DNA of 7,879 nt from Methylococcaceae bacterium NSP1-1 (GTDB lineage Bacteria; Pseudomonadota; Gammaproteobacteria; Methylococcales; Methylomonadaceae): contig NQJG01000049.1 of the NCBI GenBank assembly GCA_002256465.1, forward strand, positions 1 through 7,879. The letters are read 5' to 3'. The notes beneath the pieces were generated by a model. It saw nothing but the letters and a program-made list of their open reading frames with translations, searched no databases and was not told the DNA's origin. The position numbers were made by a program, and so were the translations under genes. This document shows positions 1 to 6,478 of the stretch, one piece after another (positions within the stretch are counted from its first letter, which is position 1; each line of letters opens with the position of its first letter).

Positions 1-1
1 G

Positions 2-214
2 CTGCTGGTGGGATTGCCGAATATCGTGCATCAGCATATTCAGATTGCGCTGGCGAAACATGTAGACGTCCCTCCAAATGCTGATTCATCCAAATCACAA
101 TCAAACAAACCACTGCGTTACTTTTTGGGACAAACCGTTTACTGGACTCGGCAATTAATATTTTGGATTGTGATCTGTGGCGCGGTCTCGATGCTGACTT
201 CAGCACATGGATAA
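2..214 (+). CDS. C-terminal end of an unidentified protein with a terminal membrane helix (partial at 5' side)
   Basis: This frame is open from the left edge of the window to a TAA at 212-214, so only the last 70 residues are seen; the other two + frames close within about 85 bases. The visible part is a mixed hydrophobic/polar stretch, then a Ser/Lys/Asn-rich hydrophilic segment, and finally a hydrophobic stretch of about 17 residues containing LIFWIVICGAVSML, which looks like a last transmembrane helix. A GTG at 8 could be read as a start, but the frame continues upstream without a stop and there is no ribosome site, so a truncated gene is more likely. The next gene begins 14 bases after the stop, which suggests co-transcription. 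I do not recognise the family. Confidence 0.5.
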   Translation: MLVGLPNIVHQHIQIALAKHVDVPPNADSSKSQSNKPLRYFLGQTVYWTRQLIFWIVICGAVSMLTSAHG

Positions 215-219
215 ATATT

Positions 220-224
220 GGAGG
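220..224 (+). promoter_or_regulatory. Ribosome binding site of the small secreted protein
   Basis: GGAGG lies 4 bases before the ATG at 229. It decides this start over the in-frame TTG at 163, which would place 22 extra residues before the signal peptide. Confidence 0.7.
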
Positions 225-228
225 AAAT

Positions 229-456
229 ATGAATAAAAGATGGATAGGGTTGGCATTTTTGATCGCACAAACAGCGATGGCTACACCTGATTGCGCTGTG
301 AAATCATTGCAAAATGACGGGAAAACAGCTGCTTCCAAAACGGTGGCCACAAAATTACAGGAATCGAATCCCTGTACTTTGCTAAATGGAATGAAAGCAA
401 AGCATATCAGTTCGGTTTGGCACCAGTTGTGGCGGAACAAAAAAGATCGGAGTTAG
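229..456 (+). CDS. Small secreted protein with two cysteines, function unknown
   Basis: This gene encodes 75 residues. The first 18 form a typical Sec signal peptide: a basic start (MNKR), a hydrophobic core (IGLAFLIAQTA) and a probable signal peptidase I site after AMA. The mature part is about 57 residues, polar and Lys-rich, with two cysteines (one just after the cleavage site in PDCAV, one in NPCTLLNG) that could form a disulfide in the periplasm. The C-terminus is basic (WRNKKDRS). There is no lipobox, so it is probably soluble periplasmic or secreted. It follows the preceding gene by 14 bases. No domain is recognised. The strong GGAGG and the clean signal peptide are the evidence that it is a real gene; its link to the downstream operon is not evident. 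Confidence 0.65.
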   Translation: MNKRWIGLAFLIAQTAMATPDCAVKSLQNDGKTAASKTVATKLQESNPCTLLNGMKAKHISSVWHQLWRNKKDRS

Positions 457-487
457 ACCTGATAGGTATGTAAAATTAGTCAGGTCT
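455..487 (+). repeat. Inverted repeat at the 3' end of the small secreted gene
   Basis: AGACCTGA at 455-462 and TCAGGTCT at 480-487 are perfect 8-base inverted copies separated by 17 bases; a G-T pair can be added on each side. The left arm overlaps the TAG stop. The right arm is followed by GTTCCC rather than a T-run, so it is not a classical intrinsic terminator. It may be a 3' mRNA-stabilising hairpin, a weak terminator or a binding site upstream of the next operon. Confidence 0.4.
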
Positions 488-576
488 GTTCCCTGTCAAG
501 TTGAAAGCAGTCTTCATGGTGTCTTACGCTCCTTCCGAGATAGAAGATACAACAAAGTCGATAAAGAGAATAACTC
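457..576. other. Intergenic leader of the ATP-grasp/Anbu operon
   Basis: These 120 bases separate the small secreted gene from the operon and probably contain the operon promoter. The best box I find is TTGAAA at 501-506 (-35-like), but the matching -10 region around 524-530 is poor (3 of 6 to consensus), so no promoter is called. Just before the GTG start at 577 there is only a weak purine-rich stretch, AAAGAGAA at 563-570. Confidence 0.3.
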
Positions 577-3150
577 GTGTCCAACACTAACAGTCCAGCC
601 AACGATATAGGCACGCAATATTACGCGACGCAACTAGGCATCTATGATGAAATGTATGCTACCGAAAATAAAGCGTTGCCTTATTGGGAGCGCTTTATGG
701 CGGCGCTTGACAGCATGGGTACCGAGAAACTCGAGCTACGTCGCAAGGAAGCTCAACGTTTGTTGCGTGAAAACGGTGTCACCTACAATGTGTATGGCGA
801 CTCGCAAAATCTGACCCGACCCTGGCGGCTTGATCCTGTTCCTTTATTGATCAGCAGTGAAGAATGGTCGGTTATTGACGCGGGCCTTAAGCAACGGGCC
901 GATCTCCTCGACCTGATACTAAAAGACATTTATGGCAAGCAAAACCTGTTAAAAAAAGGTTTGCTGCCGGCTGAGCTGATTTATGACCATGAAGGTTTTT
1001 TGCGTCCCTGTGTTGGTGCATTGCAAAATCAGCAACGACACCTCACTATTTATTCAGCAAACCTTGCCCGTGGCCCCAACGGGCGTATGTGGGTATTGGA
1101 TGATCGTACCCAGGCGCCTTCCGGTTCGGGGTATGCACTGGAAAATCGCACGGTGATGAGACGGGTTTTGCCTGATATTTTTCGTGAGACACAGGTGCAT
1201 CGGTTAGCTGGTTTTTTCAAGGCCTTACAAAAGGGACTTGCCGATATTGCTCCACATAACAAGGAGGATCCTCGCATAGTCATATTAACGCCAGGGCCTC
1301 TCAATGAAACCTATTTTGAACATGCCTATTTAGCGGCTTATCTTGGCTTTACCCTGGTTCAAGGCGGTGATCTGACAGTACGTGACGGTCATGTATGGCT
1401 TAAATCACTGGAGGGCCTGCAAGCTGTCGATGTTATTTTACGCCGCGTTGATGATTCTTTCTGCGATCCCCTGGAATTGCGCAGTTCTTCACAATTGGGT
1501 GTAGCTGGACTGCTGGAAGTTGTCCGGAGAGGCAATGTCGCGATTGCCAATCCGTTGGGCAGCAGTATTCTGGAAAATCCCGGATTGCTGGCATTTTTGC
1601 CGAGATTATCCCGCTATTTTCTAAATCAGGAACTTAAGCTGTCTTCGGTTGCAACATGGTGGTGCGGACAGCGCCGCGAGCGCGATTTTGTCCTGCAAAA
1701 TCTGGATAGCCTGGTTATTAAGCCCATCAATCGCAGTTTGGGGAATCATGCCGTATTTGGCGGCGTGCTAAGCGTTAAGGAAAAAGAACAATTGCGCAGC
1801 CAAATTTTGGCTAAACCACATTTGTACATAGGTCAGGAACAAGTCAGTTTCTCCACATTACCAGCGTTTATCGACCATCATATCGAGCCGCGTAATGCTG
1901 TTTTGCGCAACTTTGTTGTCGCAAGCGGGGATGATTATGTGGTGATGCCTGGAGGGCTTACTCGTGTTGCTCGCCAGAGAGATAATTTCATTGTTTCCAA
2001 TCAGGCTGGCGGAATTAGCAAAGACACCTGGGTATTGGCCTCTGAACCAGACAAGCCCGTCAGTTTATGGACTCAACCCAGACGTAATCAATTGATTGAT
2101 GCTGTTACTGAATCGCTGACCAGTCGCGCTGCGGATAATCTGTTTTGGGTGGGCCGGCATCTTGAGCGCACTGAAGCGGTAACACGGCTGTTGCGAACTG
2201 TATTATTAAAATTGAGAGAAACACTTGAATTTAAAGAGCCCGTTGACAATGAATGTCTCAAGGTATTGCTGCGAACCCTGACCCAGGTCACCCTTACTTA
2301 TCCGGGTTTTATAAAAGGCGATGCACAACTCCTTAAAACACCCGAGGCCGAGTTACTTTCATTGGCTAAAGATAGTCATCGCAAAGGCTCACTGACGGCT
2401 AATATTCATGCCTTTTTTCAAGCGGCATTCAGTATTCGTGACTTGTGGTCCCAAGATACCTGGCGCAGTGTCGATAATATCCAGCGTCGATGGCAACAAC
2501 GGGTCATCAATAGTGAAATCAATATTGAACAATTACAGAGTAATCTGGATGATTTAATTACCGGTATCGTCGCATTTACCGGTTTAACCAGTGAGAGTAT
2601 GACGCGTGAAGCAGCCTGGTTGATGCTGGACAGCGGTCGCAGACTGGAGCGTGCCCTGGCGCTTATCGCCTTACTCCGTTCAACATTGGCACTACGATAC
2701 GAGGAGGATGCTTTGCAGAATCAGGTACTCGAGGCTGTCCTGGTTTCAACTGACAGCTTGACTATTTATCAGCGCCGCTACCGTTCTTTTATCCAGTTGC
2801 CGTTGGTGCTGGAATTATTATTACTGGATGAAACCCATCCTCGTTCGGTTGCCTACCAACTGCAGCAGTTATCTATCCACCTGGACGCTTTGCCGCGAGG
2901 AAAAGGTAAAAGCCATTTAAGTGAAGAGGAACGTTTAATATTAAAAGCTTATACTGACCTGCGTCTTTGCAATGTGCTTGAATTAACCCGGGTTAATGAA
3001 AATGAAGGCATTTATACTGAGTTGGAGCGAGTGCTATCGCATACGACCGATTTATTATGGCGAATTGCAGAAGTTATTGCACAGACCTATTTCAGTCACT
3101 CTCAGACTTCACAACTGATGATACCAAGTGTCTCCGAGGAGGAACTGTGA
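577..3150 (+). CDS. Circularly permuted ATP-grasp / alpha-E fusion protein (putative amidoligase)
   Basis: This 857-residue cytoplasmic protein joins two domains. Residues about 20-500 are a circularly permuted ATP-grasp domain (CP_ATPgrasp, formerly DUF404/DUF407). Visible family motifs are EEW near 95-97, RRVDDSFCDPL at 289-299, GNVAIAN at 319-325, VIKP with Lys382 (likely ATP-binding lysine), PGGLTRVA at 458-465 and GGISKDTW at 478-485. Residues about 514-845 are an all-helical alpha-E domain (DUF403), starting at SRAADNLFWVGRHLER (516-531). ATP-grasp enzymes join a carboxylate to an amine through an acyl-phosphate; a peptide or amide ligase role is predicted for this family, with substrate unknown. 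In many genomes the domains are separate genes; the fused form is also common, at about this length. The start is GTG with a weak ribosome site; the conserved region begins about 20 residues later. The stop overlaps the next start. Confidence 0.92.
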   Translation: MSNTNSPANDIGTQYYATQLGIYDEMYATENKALPYWERFMAALDSMGTEKLELRRKEAQRLLRENGVTYNVYGDSQNLTRPWRLDPVPLLISSEEWSVIDAGLKQRADLLDLILKDIYGKQNLLKKGLLPAELIYDHEGFLRPCVGALQNQQRHLTIYSANLARGPNGRMWVLDDRTQAPSGSGYALENRTVMRRVLPDIFRETQVHRLAGFFKALQKGLADIAPHNKEDPRIVILTPGPLNETYFEHAYLAAYLGFTLVQGGDLTVRDGHVWLKSLEGLQAVDVILRRVDDSFCDPLELRSSSQLGVAGLLEVVRRGNVAIANPLGSSILENPGLLAFLPRLSRYFLNQELKLSSVATWWCGQRRERDFVLQNLDSLVIKPINRSLGNHAVFGGVLSVKEKEQLRSQILAKPHLYIGQEQVSFSTLPAFIDHHIEPRNAVLRNFVVASGDDYVVMPGGLTRVARQRDNFIVSNQAGGISKDTWVLASEPDKPVSLWTQPRRNQLIDAVTESLTSRAADNLFWVGRHLERTEAVTRLLRTVLLKLRETLEFKEPVDNECLKVLLRTLTQVTLTYPGFIKGDAQLLKTPEAELLSLAKDSHRKGSLTANIHAFFQAAFSIRDLWSQDTWRSVDNIQRRWQQRVINSEINIEQLQSNLDDLITGIVAFTGLTSESMTREAAWLMLDSGRRLERALALIALLRSTLALRYEEDALQNQVLEAVLVSTDSLTIYQRRYRSFIQLPLVLELLLLDETHPRSVAYQLQQLSIHLDALPRGKGKSHLSEEERLILKAYTDLRLCNVLELTRVNENEGIYTELERVLSHTTDLLWRIAEVIAQTYFSHSQTSQLMIPSVSEEEL
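3136..3142 (+). promoter_or_regulatory. Ribosome binding site inside the end of the ATP-grasp/alpha-E gene
   Basis: GAGGAGG precedes the GTG at 3147 by 4 bases (7 if the first GAGG is used). It fixes the start of the first transglutaminase gene at the GTGA overlap instead of the earlier in-frame codon at 3057. Confidence 0.75.
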
Positions 3151-4082
3151 AATACCGCATTACGCACAGTACCTTTTATCACTATAGTCAGCCGGTAGGT
3201 CTATGCCAGAATGAAGCCAGATTACAACCACGTATTTTCTGGCGTCAGCAATGTCACAACAGCCGTTTTGACATTAAACCAACACCCATGGATTTTAGCG
3301 AGCGGATTGATTTTTTCGGTAATCGTGTGGCCTATTTCGCTATCCAGCAACCCCACACTCAGCTGATTGTCACCGCTATAAGCGAGGTGACGATATTTCC
3401 CCGGCAAAACAATCTGGATTTGCTGAATCAGATGACATGGGAACAAGTACGCTCCCTGTTACAAGAATCGCCTTTACTGGGGCAATCGCAAAGTCAGCTG
3501 GGCCAAAGCCAAATACAAAACCAGGATCAGACTCTTGAAGTACTGGATGCCAGGCAATACGTTCTTGACTCGCCAATGGTGATAGTTACACCTGAACTTG
3601 CCGATTATGCGCAAGGTTCCTTCCTGCCTAATCGCGCGCTGGTCGATGTTGTGCATGACTTAATGCAGCGTATTTACAAGGACTTTACCTATGATCCGGC
3701 ATTCACCACTATTGCTACCCCTTTATCCGAGGTACTTAGCTTTCGTCGAGGTGTCTGCCAGGATTTTGCGCATCTGGCTATCGGTTGTCTGCGCGCTTAT
3801 GGCATAGCCGCACGCTACATCAGCGGTTATGTTGAAACTTTGCCGGAACCGGGTAAGCCGCGCCTGGTAGGTGCAGATGCCTCACATGCCTGGTTTTCAG
3901 TCTATATTCCCGGTACAGGCTGGCTGGATTTTGATCCAACCAATAATACCGTGCCGCTAGACCAACATATCACGCTGGCGTGGGGCCGCGATTATGCCGA
4001 TGTAACACCGCTTAAGGGCATTGCTTTTGGCGGCGGTCAGCATACGCTGTCGGTGTCGGTGGATGTATTGAGGCTGGAATAG
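3147..4082 (+). CDS. Transglutaminase-like cysteine peptidase with N-terminal beta domain (first copy)
   Basis: This 311-residue protein starts with KYRITHSTFYHYSQPV, the typical opening of the bacterial transglutaminase-like N-terminal domain, and continues with a transglutaminase core from about residue 150. The catalytic triad is visible: Cys204 in RRGVCQDFAH, His247 in DASHAWF and Asp263 in WLDFDPTN. No signal peptide is present, so it should act in the cytoplasm. The family is linked to circularly permuted ATP-grasp/alpha-E genes and is predicted to cleave or transfer amide bonds, possibly those made by the ligase. Residues 113-128 are an unusual Gln/Ser-rich insert between the two domains. 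The GTG start overlaps the upstream stop by 4 bases (GTGA), indicating translational coupling. An in-frame start at 3057 would add 30 residues lying inside the upstream gene and is rejected. Confidence 0.9.
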   Translation: MKYRITHSTFYHYSQPVGLCQNEARLQPRIFWRQQCHNSRFDIKPTPMDFSERIDFFGNRVAYFAIQQPHTQLIVTAISEVTIFPRQNNLDLLNQMTWEQVRSLLQESPLLGQSQSQLGQSQIQNQDQTLEVLDARQYVLDSPMVIVTPELADYAQGSFLPNRALVDVVHDLMQRIYKDFTYDPAFTTIATPLSEVLSFRRGVCQDFAHLAIGCLRAYGIAARYISGYVETLPEPGKPRLVGADASHAWFSVYIPGTGWLDFDPTNNTVPLDQHITLAWGRDYADVTPLKGIAFGGGQHTLSVSVDVLRLE

Positions 4083-4095
4083 CGAATGTTCTATT

Positions 4096-4119
4096 GGGAG
4101 CAGGTTATAAACCTGACCC
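4096..4119 (+). terminator. Hairpin between the first transglutaminase gene and the ParA-like gene
   Basis: CAGGTT (4101-4106), a 3-base ATA loop and AACCTG (4110-4115) form a tight 6-bp stem. GGG at 4096-4098 and CCC at 4117-4119 can extend it across a small AG/A internal loop. A T5 run follows only about 10 bases later (in GGTTTTT near 4125-4130), so termination would be weak or partial. It may also be an mRNA processing site or an operator that separates expression of the upstream and downstream halves of the operon. Confidence 0.35.
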
Positions 4120-4142
4120 TCTACGGTTTTTAAAATTAAATT

Positions 4143-4149
4143 AAAGGAG
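4143..4149 (+). promoter_or_regulatory. Ribosome binding site of the ParA-like gene
   Basis: AAAGGAG lies 5 bases before the ATG at 4155. It is one of the strongest translation signals in the operon, in contrast to the weak ones before the ATP-grasp and Anbu genes. Confidence 0.75.
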
Positions 4150-4154
4150 TTTAT

Positions 4155-4850
4155 ATGAGTACTATTCATCTTATCGGCGGCGAAAAAGGCGGCGTAGGTA
4201 AGTCTGTTGTCGCGCGCTTACTGGCACAATACATGATTGATCATGAGATACCTTTTATCGGTTTTGATACCGATAGATCGCATGGTTCGCTGCTGCGTTT
4301 TTACACTGACTATGCCTCGCCTACCGTTATAGACAATTACCAAAGTCTGGATACCATTATGGAGACTGCTGCAGCACAGCCGGAACAGCGCATCTTGGTC
4401 GATTTAGCTGCACAAACCCATTATCCATTGGCACAGTGGATAGATGAATCGGGCGTGCTGGAATTGGCGGAAGAACTGGGAATTTCTATCTGCTATTGGA
4501 ATGTCATGGATTCAGGTAAAGATTGTGTGGATTTGCTGAGCAAATTGCTCGATCAATTTGGCTCCAGGATTAATTATGTTCTGGTGCAGAACCAGATTCG
4601 TGATGATAACTTTAATATCCTGGAATTTTCGGGTGTTAAAGATCGGGCACTGGATTTGAACGCCCGGGTCATAACCCTAAAGCGGCTTCATGCGCCGGTA
4701 ATGACCAAGATTGATAGTAACAGCTACAGTTTTTGGGCAGCAAAAAACAAGGATCCCGATAACCTCTATGGCTTGGGTTTACTAGAAAGGCAGCGGGTTA
4801 AAATCTGGCTAAACCATGCATACAGGGAAATTCAGTCGCTAGGTGTTTGA
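4155..4850 (+). CDS. ParA/MinD-family P-loop ATPase
   Basis: This 231-residue protein has a deviant Walker A motif GEKGGVGKS at 9-17, with signature Lys11 and P-loop Lys16, as in the ParA/MinD/Soj group of dimeric ATPases. It also has a Walker A'-like FDTDRSHG (Asp38, Asp40) and a Walker B strand ILVDLAA ending in Asp83. These enzymes switch between monomer and ATP-bound dimer to position cargo or regulate partners. No ParB-like gene, parS-like repeat or MinE is seen nearby. The form is short, with no N-terminal DNA-binding domain, closer to the mobilisation/StbB-like or orphan ParA proteins than to plasmid ParA. It lies between two transglutaminase genes on the same strand, 72 bases after one and 46 before the other, so it is probably co-expressed. 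Its role in this system is unknown; a link to the ATP-grasp/Anbu pathway is inferred from position only. Confidence 0.85.
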   Translation: MSTIHLIGGEKGGVGKSVVARLLAQYMIDHEIPFIGFDTDRSHGSLLRFYTDYASPTVIDNYQSLDTIMETAAAQPEQRILVDLAAQTHYPLAQWIDESGVLELAEELGISICYWNVMDSGKDCVDLLSKLLDQFGSRINYVLVQNQIRDDNFNILEFSGVKDRALDLNARVITLKRLHAPVMTKIDSNSYSFWAAKNKDPDNLYGLGLLERQRVKIWLNHAYREIQSLGV

Positions 4851-4896
4851 AGCGATTCATCGTGGTAATCATGGCCTATTTATACAGATTTTCGAC

Positions 4897-5703
4897 ATGA
4901 AGTTGAGGGTTAGTTGTAATCTCCGTTTTCATATAGTTGAAGCAAGCGCTTTAATTCTAATGCTACGCCCTTTCAGGGGCATACAACAATGGATTAATCG
5001 CGAGGTTTACACCATTAAACCAGCCATACCGATGATAGAAAGTACTGACAGTTTCGGCAACTCGTGTCAGCGTCTGGTTGCACCTGTCGGAGATTTTTTG
5101 ATCCATACCTCTGCTGAGGTTATGGTGCCCGATAAGGTTGATGTTACACCGGGGGCTTATTTTGTTGAAATACAGCATCTTCCTAACGAAGTACTTACCT
5201 TTTTGTTACCCAGTCGCTATTGTGAATCTGACCGGTTCGGAGATCTTGCCAGAGAAATAACCTTTGATGCTCTGCCGGGTTACGATCAAGTCAGTAAAAT
5301 TAATGATTGGGTTCGAAATTCCATACAATACTTACCGGGCTCCAGTGAATTTCCATTATCAGCGGTTGAAGTTCATCATCTTGGACATGGCGTGTGCAGA
5401 GACCTTGCCCAAATGGCCATAGCGCTTTGCCGCAGTATCAGCATACCTGCACGACTGGTCGTAGGGTACTTGCATAACCTTCAACCTATGGATTTACATG
5501 CCTGGTTTGAGGCCTATATTGGTGATCGGTGGTATACATTCGATCCCACACAAACTGACTTGCGTGGGGGCAGAGTAATTACTGCCTTTGGACGCGATGC
5601 GGCGGATGTATCCATATTTCATCAGTTCGGATCAGGCTGCCTGTTGAACAACATGGACGTTCGCGTTGATTTGCTGGATAATTCACCTATTGTAATTTTA
5701 TAA
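4897..5703 (+). CDS. Transglutaminase-like cysteine peptidase (second, short copy)
   Basis: From the preferred ATG this is a 268-residue protein. N-terminal half: LMLRP and QWINRE, then DSFGNSCQRLVAP, which are hallmarks of the second transglutaminase type found next to ATP-grasp/alpha-E/Anbu genes. The core carries Cys167 in HGVCRDLA, His201 in DLHAWFEAY and Asp216 in YTFDPT, so the triad looks intact. There is no signal peptide. The frame is open back to a GTG at 4843, overlapping the ParA-like stop by 8 bases; that start would add 18 residues (MFEAIHRGNHGLFIQIFD) with no resemblance to the family. The ATG at 4897 begins MKLRVSCNLRF, where family members usually begin, but it has no clear ribosome site, so coupling to the upstream gene is likely. 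It differs greatly from the first transglutaminase gene, so this is not a recent duplication. Anbu follows after 16 bases. Confidence 0.88.
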   Translation: MKLRVSCNLRFHIVEASALILMLRPFRGIQQWINREVYTIKPAIPMIESTDSFGNSCQRLVAPVGDFLIHTSAEVMVPDKVDVTPGAYFVEIQHLPNEVLTFLLPSRYCESDRFGDLAREITFDALPGYDQVSKINDWVRNSIQYLPGSSEFPLSAVEVHHLGHGVCRDLAQMAIALCRSISIPARLVVGYLHNLQPMDLHAWFEAYIGDRWYTFDPTQTDLRGGRVITAFGRDAADVSIFHQFGSGCLLNNMDVRVDLLDNSPIVIL

Positions 5704-5719
5704 TAACGGCTAAACGTTC

Positions 5720-6478
5720 ATGACTTATTGTATTGCAGCTTCTATAAACGAAGGACTTATTCTGGTTTCTGATTCAAGAACCAATGCCGGTATTGATCAT
5801 GTCAGCACGCACGGCAAAATGCACGCATTTGATACGCTCAGTGATCGTAAGATTATTTTGCTCTGCGCCGGTAATCTGGCCACAACTCAAGCCGTATTAG
5901 AGCAATTACACCGCGATAAAATCAAGAATGCCAAAATCAATTTGAATAATGTAGAAAGTTTGTTTGAGGCGGCGGAATATTTAGGCCATGTGAGTGTTGA
6001 AAAGCAGAAACAGCATGTAAGTTCTGCTGGACAATCCGCGTTTAACCCGTCCGCCAGCTTTATTTTAGCGGGTCAAATCGGCACTGATCCGCATAGCGCA
6101 TACATGGTTTATGCAGAAGGCAACAACAGTATAACCAGTTCAGCCAACACGCCTTTTCTGCAAATTGGTGAGAGTAAATACGGCAAACCCATTCTGGACC
6201 GGTTTCTTAAACTGGACACATCGATAGACGAGGCGGCACGTTGCTGCCTGGTATCAATGGACTCTACCATACGCAGTAATGCCAGCGTCGGAGCACCTGT
6301 GGAAATGCTGATATATCGCAAGAACAGCTTCAGCCTGGGTGAGTATTACTGCTTTGATGATGATGATGACTATATGCTGCGGCTAAGACGTAGCTGGGAA
6401 ACCAAGCTGCGCGAAGCGATTGCGGCATTGCCTACTTTGGATAAAAGATCAGTTAGGCCTATGCGGGTTGATCTTTAA
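5720..6478 (+). CDS. anbu: Anbu proteasome-type peptidase (HslV/proteasome beta-like)
   Basis: This 252-residue protein begins MTYCIAA, so removal of Met exposes an N-terminal Thr nucleophile without a propeptide. Asp18 in SDSRTNAG and Lys33 in HGKMHAF match the Thr/Asp/Lys active-site set of the proteasome fold (numbers include Met). The SDSRTNAG block and the acidic stretch near the C-terminus followed by LRRSWETKLREAI are typical of Anbu (ancestral beta subunit, COG3484) and distinguish it from HslV. Anbu proteins form open ring or helical oligomers, and their substrate is not established. No HslU-like unfoldase gene is nearby. Anbu often occurs with the ATP-grasp, alpha-E and transglutaminase genes seen here, suggesting that it processes the product of that pathway. 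It follows the second transglutaminase gene by 16 bases without a clear ribosome site, so it is probably translationally coupled. Confidence 0.92.
   Translation: MTYCIAASINEGLILVSDSRTNAGIDHVSTHGKMHAFDTLSDRKIILLCAGNLATTQAVLEQLHRDKIKNAKINLNNVESLFEAAEYLGHVSVEKQKQHVSSAGQSAFNPSASFILAGQIGTDPHSAYMVYAEGNNSITSSANTPFLQIGESKYGKPILDRFLKLDTSIDEAARCCLVSMDSTIRSNASVGAPVEMLIYRKNSFSLGEYYCFDDDDDYMLRLRRSWETKLREAIAALPTLDKRSVRPMRVDL

Noticed and set aside
163..228. Upstream TTG start for the small secreted protein
   Set aside because: It would put 22 residues before a perfect signal peptide and overlap the preceding gene; the ATG at 229 has GGAGG at a good distance.
501..530. Sigma-70-like promoter before the ATP-grasp gene
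   Set aside because: The TTGAAA box is acceptable, but the -10 region at the proper spacing matches only 3 of 6 bases.
3057..3146. N-terminal extension of the first transglutaminase gene
   Set aside because: It lies wholly inside the ATP-grasp/alpha-E gene, has no ribosome site and no family similarity; the GTG at 3147 has GAGGAGG directly upstream.
4155..4850. Plasmid or chromosome partition locus
   Set aside because: No ParB-like gene and no iterated parS-like repeats around the ParA-like gene; the neighbours are transglutaminases.
5720..6478. HslV protease
   Set aside because: The DSRTNAG block, the longer length, the acidic C-terminal stretch and the ATP-grasp/transglutaminase context fit Anbu; there is no hslU gene beside it.
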